Part shown: positions 56,961 through 64,000 of the stretch, piece after piece | Layout of the letters: the number at the start of each line of letters is the position of its first letter | Numbering within the stretch: the first letter of the stretch is position 1 | Origin: Harmonia axyridis | Taxonomy: Eukaryota; Arthropoda; Insecta; Coleoptera; Coccinellidae | NCBI RefSeq assembly: GCF_914767665.1 | Contig: NC_059504.1 | Location: 4,652,501-4,716,500, forward strand | DNA length: 64,000 nt | Direction: 5' to 3' | Program-made: the position numbers and the translations under genes | Notes under the pieces: model-generated | The model's input: the letters and a program-made list of their open reading frames with translations, nothing else | Database searches by the model: none | What the model was told of the DNA's origin: nothing

Positions 56961-59183
56961 GTTGTTCAGAATGGTCTTAAATACATTTGTCAATTTTGAT
57001 GAAACATTTCTTTCAATATCTTCTCTACCATCAAAATTATATTCTTCGATTATTATCCAATAGAAATCAGTTTTACATTGTGTAGATAGAAGCAGTTGTA
57101 TAGAAATCAAACTCACTTGATTCCACCAAAAGGAAAAAGCTTGTTTTCATTTTCCAAACATCTGTTTACATCCTTCGAAATCAGATATTACGTAAGAATC
57201 TGTGATCTGTTTATCAGGGTACAGCTGAAAGGCTTCAATTCATTTTTCGATCATCGCGCAGGTGGTTGTTTACGCGAATTAGGTGAAATTTCAATATCTT
57301 AGAAGTCTGTGCTTTACGTGTTTTGAACAAATTGCACATCTCGGCCATTTTGAGTCAAGCTATAAATGTTAGTGACAAGTTGAACAGGATTTTTGAACAA
57401 AAAGTAAGTTTTATTGATTCTTAACTCGTGCAATGATGCGCCTTCATCATATTTTCCGGTAACTATTCCTTCTTATTCTTTATATATCGTAGTTGATCGG
57501 AAACTGCTCGAAAATGTAGAATATAACTGTGAATTTTGGTGAGCCTTACTATGATGACCATTCAAGAGTATCTATACAGTCTGAGATTTGAAAATTTAAC
57601 TCAAATTGTTCATTATTGACTCAAAATCAATATGAAAATTGAAATAAAATTTATTTGAATGTTAGAATCAACACAAATCCTAATTTGACTAGGGTGGTTG
57701 TTGGAAAATTTTATATCTGTGCGCATCTTGAAAGGACAGCATTCTATGTTGATAATTGCATGACAAATATCTACTCCGTTCTTTCTTTTCTGGCGAATTT
57801 ATATGATCATTCGTATTCATATGTAAAAGAATGAGTATTTCTTGATGAAAAGGTATAAGAGATATTGAATGATTGAGTATCGAAAAGATTTTTATAATTA
57901 TTTATTATTTTCAGATGTACGTGAAAGCTGATGGATATTTGTATTATATTGGAACAGAAGTCTTCAATTCTCACTGATCGTGATCCTTCCTTTTTGAGGG
58001 AGAATGAGAAAGAAGAAAAGAAGGAGTTGAAAATGATAAAGTAAGAAAGTCATACTAAATTCGAGAAGATTCTGCATGTTTGAAACAATTTGAAGAAGGA
58101 ATTGAATATGTTTTCAGTGTTTCTCTGGATACAAGCATCGATAAGTAAATTACCTAATCATCTGATTTTGAGGATTAGTGAAGTGGTGGATAGGAGTGGC
58201 AATTATTTTACATTCGAAGAGAACATGACTTGATCTTTTTAGAAAAGAGGGAGGTAATTATGGACCTAACAAGGTAAGAAACTTCTAACAGGTTTCATAA
58301 AACTTTGATTCACCGATCAACTCGTTGATTATAGTTTGAACTTTGAAATCTATGAAAGTGTCAGAATTGAACATTGAAATGATTTAATCGAGCAAATCAC
58401 CACGATAAAGGTTTTATGAAACCCACCATAAATCTTCTGAACTTATTTTAATGAGTGTAAACTTTTTTTTTCTCTATTTCTGTTTGCACATCTCACTATC
58501 CAAATGTATATAATTTTGGAATTTTGAGCCAAGAAAGAGAACTTGAACGATTAGGTTAGATTCGTGAAGAACTCGAGGTCATAATAAATTCTTTACGGCC
58601 ACCATGTCCACGGAAACTGTGGAAAGGTAATTTTCGACCTCGATTTTTGAGAGTGGAAACCACAACCCTATAAATTCAACTGTTTTCAAGTTGTAAGAGA
58701 AATTTGTAAAATGATATAAAATGAAAAGTTGATGAAATACGTTTTTAAATGGTAAACAAATAATAAGACAAAAAGTTACATTGGAAAGAAATTTCAGGGA
58801 TTGCGTTTTCCACCCCTTACAACCATGGGGTAAACCAAATAAATTACTAGCTAAGTGTCTTTTTGGTAGTAGAAAACGTCAGGTTCATTTCAATATTGTC
58901 CTTTTTTTAGTGCTTGTGAAAAAAATTGTTATACTAATTTTTTGTACCCCCTTTAAGGGGCTGTATCTTAACAAGGGATGCTCCAATGAAATTTCTTTAT
59001 ATGAAAGATCCTATCTTTTTTTCCATGTGGAATCGGCTCCTTAAATGATTAAGTAATGTTAAGATTAAGTGAATTCGCCATTAATCGATGTCTTTTAACT
59101 CGAAAACGGTATAAGATAGTGGTAACATATGGTATATTTTTGAAATCAGGAAAAAAAGACCATTCCAAAAATTCAATAATATA
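56961..59183. other. AT-rich region, no gene recognised
   Basis: 58780-59183 reads like the body of a dispersed repeat (TTTAAGGGGCTGTATCTTAA) and ends at TACAGGGTGTTCC (59182). Other parts show nothing. Confidence 0.4.
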
Positions 59184-60113
59184 CAGGGTGTTCCGGTTGA
59201 AAAAAGTATTAAAAAATGTGTATCCCCTGAAATCTACACGCCAATGGGTTTTCGATAGCATTTGATCAAAATTTAGTCACAACTTTTATAATCAACTTTT
59301 TTTTCTGTAGGCAATAATAACGATGATAAGGGGTGGGTAATTTATAGTGAATAACCCTGTACCACTTTTGCACTATTGCAGGTGATTATATCATCAAAAA
59401 AATCGAAATTTTCGAAAAAACCTTGGGCCCGTAACTTATTGCTCGAATCGTAGATCAACCCGAGCCAAGATGGCGACCGAACAAGCTGCTAATTCCGAGT
59501 CTCTTTCTTCGGCAGGCAATTATAGCGAACTAACTGCCAGACGTTATATTACTCCTCACCGGGCAGATTTTCAGGAAATATCGCCGTACCGGGATATCAT
59601 CAGACAAACCCAGATATATATAGGACATTAGCAACGACTGGTGAGAGAATGCGGCTAATTTAATAGCACCGAACGAGGTTATACTCGGGCTGGCATAAAT
59701 CCGCAGTAATGTGGCTAGCTGTGCGGTGCTGTATATTGAGAACTCCCTCTACGTGTATCGGGCATAATTAATCCCCCCGTGTAGCACATAATATTGTTTC
59801 GTATAATTAGCGGCCGTGTATTTCTGACGACCCCTGTAGGTCCTAATGTGCTGAAGTAAACGTTGTTATATTTCGTTCCGTCCGAATTGTTCTGTGCGAT
59901 CAGTCTGACTCAGGACAGAGATTTATTCTCGTTTTTGGATCGATTTGGAATTGATGTGGAAGTGGAGTGGGAGTATGCCCTGTGGTACATTCAATGTTTA
60001 TAGGGTTTGGCTTTGATTGGTGTTGTAAACTGGAGGTTATCATTCCATTTCTTGACTCATTTTAGCAATTGTCTATTTTGTCTTTCTGAAATTAGTAATA
60101 ATCTTAGAATATA
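59184..60113. other. CAGGGTG end and a less AT-rich island (59440-59930)
   Basis: The island contains AAGATGGCGA at 59467, close to the Pho/YY1 core, and several TAATTA-type sites (CATAATTAAT, GTATAATTAG). No protein frame was recognised. It may be regulatory DNA; inference. Confidence 0.35.
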
Positions 60114-60972
60114 AAGGGTGTTTGTTTTTTAGAGCTATAGAACTTTAAATTGCAATAAAACAACGATGGACTATTCGATTGACAAGAATTTTATTTATCC
60201 GCAAGATAATCTTGTGGCAATACATTTTAAATATGATTTCTGGCATATGACCGCCACGGCTGGCTCGGATGTAGTCCAATCTGGACTTCCAATATTCGAT
60301 GACTTTTTCCACCATTTGTGGCCGTATATCAGCAATAACACGGCGAATGTTGTCTTCCAAATGGTCAAGGGTTTGTGGCTTATCCGCATAGACCAATGAC
60401 TTTACATAGCCCCACAGAAAGTAGTCTAGCGATGTTAAATCACAAGATCTTGGAGGCCAATTCACAGGTCCAAAACGTGAAATTAGGCGTGTCTTTCAAT
60501 AAATCGATTGAGGCATGAGCTGTGTGACATGTTGCGCCGTCTTGTTGGAACCACAGCTCCTGGACATCATGATTGTTCAATTTAGGAATGAAAAAGTTAG
60601 TAATCATGGCTCTATACCGATCACCATTGACTGTAACGTTTTGGCCATCATCGTTTTTGAAGAAGTACGGACCAATGATCCCACCAGCCCATAAAGCACA
60701 CCAAACAGTCAGTTTTCTGGATGTAACAGTGTTTCGACATACACTTGAGGATTAGCTTCACTCCAAATGCGGCAGATTTGTTTGTTGACGTAGCCATTCA
60801 ACCAGAAGTGCGCTTCATCGCTAAACAAAATAAAATGGACGTAGTGCGTGAGTCTATTCATGATGAATTGCCAAACCAAACTGAGAATAAATCACTTGAC
60901 ATCTATTAAATCGGTCGCCATCTTGAACAGTAATGTCAACTTAAAGTTATATACCTGGAAAAAAACACGCTA
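60114..60972 (-). mobile_element. DD41D Tc1/mariner element, copy R6
   Basis: Ends AAGGGTG (60114) and CACGCTA (60972), TA at 60112-60113 and 60973-60974; 859 bp. It has the family's internal deletion and also lacks the N-terminal 19-codon segment, so only GTAGTGCG and GAGTCTATTC remain together near 60840-60855. It is the shortest complete-ended copy. Confidence 0.9.
60145..60465 (-). pseudogene. DD41D transposase C-terminal part (R6)
   Basis: The 106-codon minus frame carries Asp3 in a changed setting (CDLTSLDYFLWGYVKSL), then YADKPQTLDHLEDNIRR, VIADIRPQMVEK and the tail SRGGHMPEIIFKM. Upstream, in other frames, lie sequences for QDGAT (Asp2) and the intact FSDEAHFW (Asp1). A 12-bp deletion in the segment between Asp2 and Asp3 (GDRLISRFG) shortens the spacing. 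Confidence 0.85.
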
Positions 60973-60974
60973 TA

Positions 60975-62111
60975 TTTCACACAAATCACAACATACAATA
61001 TTCAAGCGAATAAGCAACTTTAGTAAATATTCCTTCGAAAATAAAATCAGCCAATCCCACCTCATTATCCCTTCTTCAGAACACACCATCAAACTCCTAT
61101 TAGCAGCAGCAATAGAAGAATAGAAAGGGCAACGAATATGTGTATTTTTCAGAAATTCATCCTGTGTCGAGACGTAGAGTCGCGTGCAGCTACGCCATCA
61201 TATTCATTTACTTTTTAACCAGATGGTCATGTAACCGTCGACACATACACAATCCTCTAATTGCGGTAATAAACTAACATACTTGCATATCCGAGAGAAC
61301 CCGGCTTGTCCGCTACGCGGCATCCTTAAAAAAGGATGATATTTATTTGCGACACGCTGAAAATGCAGTGGCGTAGGTTTGGGACGAGCTGATAGCTCTG
61401 GATAACCGGCTGATGCGATAAGCTTGAATTGTTGTTGGTTTTACGACTTCTGTTTGTGTTGATTTTCATTGTGAAGTCTTTTCTGTGTTCTTTTTAGTAT
61501 AATTTAGATTTTTACATGTTCATTCATTTAAAATTAAAATGAGGACAAGGTCAATTAATCTTTTTGTCTGGCACACACATACATGTTAGGTATAATATTC
61601 AAAGAATTCTTCAATGCTGATTACTCTCTTGAAGGATTAACTCGCATAGTAACCACAAGCTCTATCGTGTCCTCCATTAGAGCTGTTCTCATCCCTCCAC
61701 CATCTACATTCTACAGCTTGCCTCTTATGGCTAGAGTCCAAATGAATTTTACTATCTGAAATGGCTACAAAGAAGTTACATCTCTACTCCTACATGTTTC
61801 TCATCCAGAACATTTTTTGCATTGGCTACTAATAGTGAGGCATTTTGTGACCACCTGGTCTCACTGTCACTGATCATATTCTGTTCTGGAGTATTTTCCT
61901 CCTCCCCACCGAATCTGCATTCGCCAGTTTCTGGAAATGTTATTCTCATTAGGTGTTGCCTGAGGAGACAGTGCCAAGAACAGTGAGAAGCTGTAGCATA
62001 TACATACTGAGATCAGGCACCTTGAGAGATTCTGGAGGAGTTGTTTCCTCCTTCTCTGTAAATTCTTCCTCATATGTTTTTACGTCTTCAATTATTCAAA
62101 ATGAGTATTCG
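60975..62111. other. Unique spacer
   Basis: 61130-61450 is less AT-rich. No gene was recognised; 61867-62073 is open on the minus strand without a motif. Confidence 0.35.
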
Positions 62112-62473
62112 CTGGAGTATTCGGGAATGGTACCAAATGTTCAATATCGTTGGGCCGCTGTCGAAGTTACTTTCAGGCAAAGATACTTGCAAAAGAAAGA
62201 TGTGTCGAAATTAACCTAGCAAGAAACTATCAGAAATGTGAGATAGCGATGCAATCTGATAGTCAGGCTGCGATTAAAGCACTGAGTTCATATATCATCG
62301 ATTCTAAGGTGGTATTGGAGTGTCGAAGAAAACTCAAGGAAATAGGAAAGAATAACAAGGTATCTTTAGTCTGGGTTCCTTGTCACTCGGGAATTAGAGG
62401 GAATGAAGAGGCCAATACACTTGTCAGAAAAGGAGCACTCCTTTCATCGTCCCAGATCTTTTCTGTGGCATAG
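62112..62473 (+). pseudogene. LINE RNase H domain
   Basis: The plus frame reads AGVFGNGTKCSISLGRCRSY, then FQAKILAK (usually FQAEILAI, Glu lost), IAMQSDSQAAIKALSSY with the SDSQAA box, and VSLVWVPCHSGIRGNEEANT (usually WVPGHSGIxGNExAD). The first catalytic segment (TDGS) is missing, as the copy starts downstream of it. An extra base near 62457 shifts the frame into the following C-terminal region. Confidence 0.85.
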
Positions 62474-62868
62474 ACAAATGTTCCTACAAGAAAGTGTTTC
62501 AGGAGAAGGAAAAAACTGAAAGAGAAATAATCTGGCGAAATCTTCCTGGTTTGGATCATTCCAAAAAGTTTCTTCAAAACATTGGCACTGAGAGATTCAA
62601 GAAGTATCTGAATATCAGCAAAAATATACTCCCAGAGCATTGCTGCCTTAGGAAACACCTCATGGGTCTAACAGAAAACGACGAGTGCAGATTCTGTGGG
62701 GAGGAGGAAGAAACTCCGGATCACCTGGTGACGGAATGCCTCGCCATCACTAGTCAATGCAAAATCTGCTTTGGACATGAAACTTTTAGAAGTGAGGAGG
62801 TAGCCTTCTTGAAGCCATCCCAGATACTGGAGTTCATTAGAACTCTAGAACTGCAAAGCGAGCTGTAG
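62458..62868 (+). pseudogene. LINE C-terminal region with CCHC knuckle
   Basis: Following the shift, the frame reads FCGIDKCSYKKVFQEKEKT, IIWRNLPGLDHSKKF and LMGLTENDECRFCGEEEE, then TPDHLVTEC. The C-x2-C-x8-H-x4-C pattern is the zinc knuckle typical of the end of R1/LOA/Jockey-type ORF2. It ends at TAG 62866-62868, the natural stop. About 130 codons, uninterrupted. Confidence 0.82.
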
Positions 62869-62960
62869 ATCACGTAATCGAGAGAATAGCTCTGATGGGG
62901 GCACAATAGGCCAATAGGTCAATTAGATCTAATCTTATCCACTGGTTACATACCAAAAAT

Positions 62961-63879
62961 TCAATTTGCAATATCAAATTCAAGACAATTTATAACTATC
63001 AGTCTAATAAAGTTCTCCCCATGTATTGAATTGCCAATTAAGAAACAAAAAGACTTTATAATCAATTCCGGCTCACTATATTTCAAATCTTATGTGAAAA
63101 CCAATAGCAATATCAACAAATAGCAACAATTCAGAAAAATAATTCCAAGGGTTTGAACTGCAATTAACATTGCTATCATTTCAGAGAATATCTGGAGAAT
63201 GAAGATGAATTTTTTGTAAATGGGACCAATTCAGCATGAATGATTGATATGGATAGAATAATATATAAAAAAAAACAAATTCGATGGATCCTATCTCTCT
63301 TCCAAACCAACCTTTCAGCAATCCACGAACGTAGCATCCCCGCCACTGGAATATTTATTTGAGCCGAGCTGAATATAAACATACCGGCGGACAGTGGTGA
63401 CGAAAAAATAGCATACATATAATTTGAATTCTTTTATTTTATGCGGCAAGGAATAATAACGAATAACGCTGCGGCAGCCGCGAATAGTTGGGCAGAATTT
63501 ACGCCCATCCAAGAGACTCATCTCATTGTTCTCGATGAATATGCTAAGCGATCTCGAGGAATGCCGCCCGATTTCTCACTCGTAGATTTTCTTCCCTCGT
63601 TTCCAGTCAGCGTAGACTCTCACACAACTTTCTATCGGTCTGGAACGTCTGAACGATGATGTATAGAAGAGGAGGCGGTCTGGAAATGATCCAGAACGCT
63701 GTCTTCGTGAGATAGTTGGCTGGTCGAGTCAGGGATGAATATAATGAGGTCCCATGTATTTATAATGATAGAGAAACTAGGCAATATGATACTTGAAAAC
63801 AATGAAATAGTAATTTACGTAACAAGTCCGGAAAACAGGGTTTTTCTGGACGAATAGACAAAATTCCAGGACGAGCGTA
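62961..63879. other. Unique region with a less AT-rich island (63290-63760)
   Basis: The 72-codon plus frame 63441-63659 and minus frames 63521-63315 and 63418-63176 overlap. No motif was recognised. Confidence 0.35.
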
Positions 63880-64000
63880 AGCGAGAAAATCCAAGGTGTG
63901 GCAACTTTTGCTTTCCTAGTGTCATCGAATGTTTCACGTCGTTTGGCGCGCTTGAAGTTTGTTTTCTGAATTTCTGATATATTCAGGTATTTATCTCAAT
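63880..64000 (-). mobile_element. A-family element, partial copy A8 running off the window
   Basis: Matches the middle of the family from AATCCAAGGTGTGGCAAC through TTTCACGTCGTTTGGCGCG to TTCAGGTATTTATCTCAAT. The left TIR half is absent (truncated at 63889); the remainder lies beyond the window. Confidence 0.78.

Larger units (their letters stand above)
62112..62960 (+). mobile_element. 3' end of an RNase-H-bearing LINE
   Basis: A 5'-truncated non-LTR retrotransposon of the I/R1/LOA/Jockey group. It contains the RNase H domain, the C-terminal CCHC region and a short 3' untranslated part (GATGGGGGCACAATAGGCC). No poly(A) end or target duplication was identified. Confidence 0.8.

Noticed and set aside
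62383..62658. 91-codon minus frame
   Set aside because: Antisense of the LINE RNase H and C-terminal region, which has clear motifs on the plus strand.

Overview
The window is AT-rich insect-type nuclear DNA (intergenic or deep intron). No complete host gene, rRNA gene or intact tRNA gene could be supported. An animal, most probably an insect, is indicated by the transposon set: mariner DD34D copies of two lineages, a DD41D (rosa-like) Tc1/mariner family, RNase-H-bearing and Jockey/RTE-like LINE remnants, Crypton-like tyrosine-recombinase fragments and many TA-flanked foldback elements. The species or order cannot be fixed from the sequence alone.

The recurrent families are as follows. (M) A mauritiana-like mariner has ten fragments or copies, at 133-461, 488-1297, 8021-9028, 9887-10764 (minus), 23641-24588, 34044-34645, 36208-36272 (minus), 36339-36570, 46889-47121 (minus) and 48846-49717; its terminal inverted repeat (TIR) reads GGTGTACAACTTTGCTTCCG. 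(R) A DD41D family with ends AAGGGTG...CACCCTT in TA target sites is at 2350-3275, 4476-5397, 6436-7145, 35309-36201, 37992-39014 and 60114-60972. (A) A TIR element of about 570 bp, starting AGAGTAATAAACATAGATAG, has eight copies or pieces. (F) Foldback elements with long arms lie at 12386-12692, 17026-18344, 20296-20470, 31522-31981, 32476-33259, 40343-41890 and 54767-55722.

From left to right: 0-12 kb is dominated by M, R and A insertions, including an R element nested in an A element. From 12 to 23 kb there are three foldbacks, two A copies and a LINE tail. From 23 to 30 kb there are a mariner, a PIF-like MITE, a 464-bp tandem duplication, a Crypton-like core fragment and a complete-ended cecropia-type mariner. 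From 30 to 42 kb there are foldbacks, R and M copies and a 1.55-kb near-perfect palindrome. From 42 to 53 kb there are unidentified open frames, A copies, two Crypton-like 5' regions, mariner pieces and a LINE reverse-transcriptase relic. From 53 to 64 kb there are a foldback with a tRNA-like spacer, a hammerhead-like core, an R copy, a LINE RNase H tail and the start of an A copy at the right edge.

Every transposase seen carries stops, frameshifts, deletions or changed catalytic residues, so nothing here looks autonomous. Between the repeats sit several less AT-rich islands (5.7, 11.5, 13.3, 15.8, 25.3, 54.2, 59.4 and 63.3 kb) with no recognisable protein. They could be conserved regulatory DNA of a flanking gene, but that is inference. 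The most unusual items are the shared internal deletion and complementary deletions in the DD41D copies, the large palindromes, the A family with a repeated small reading frame, and the two neighbouring Crypton-like 5' regions.
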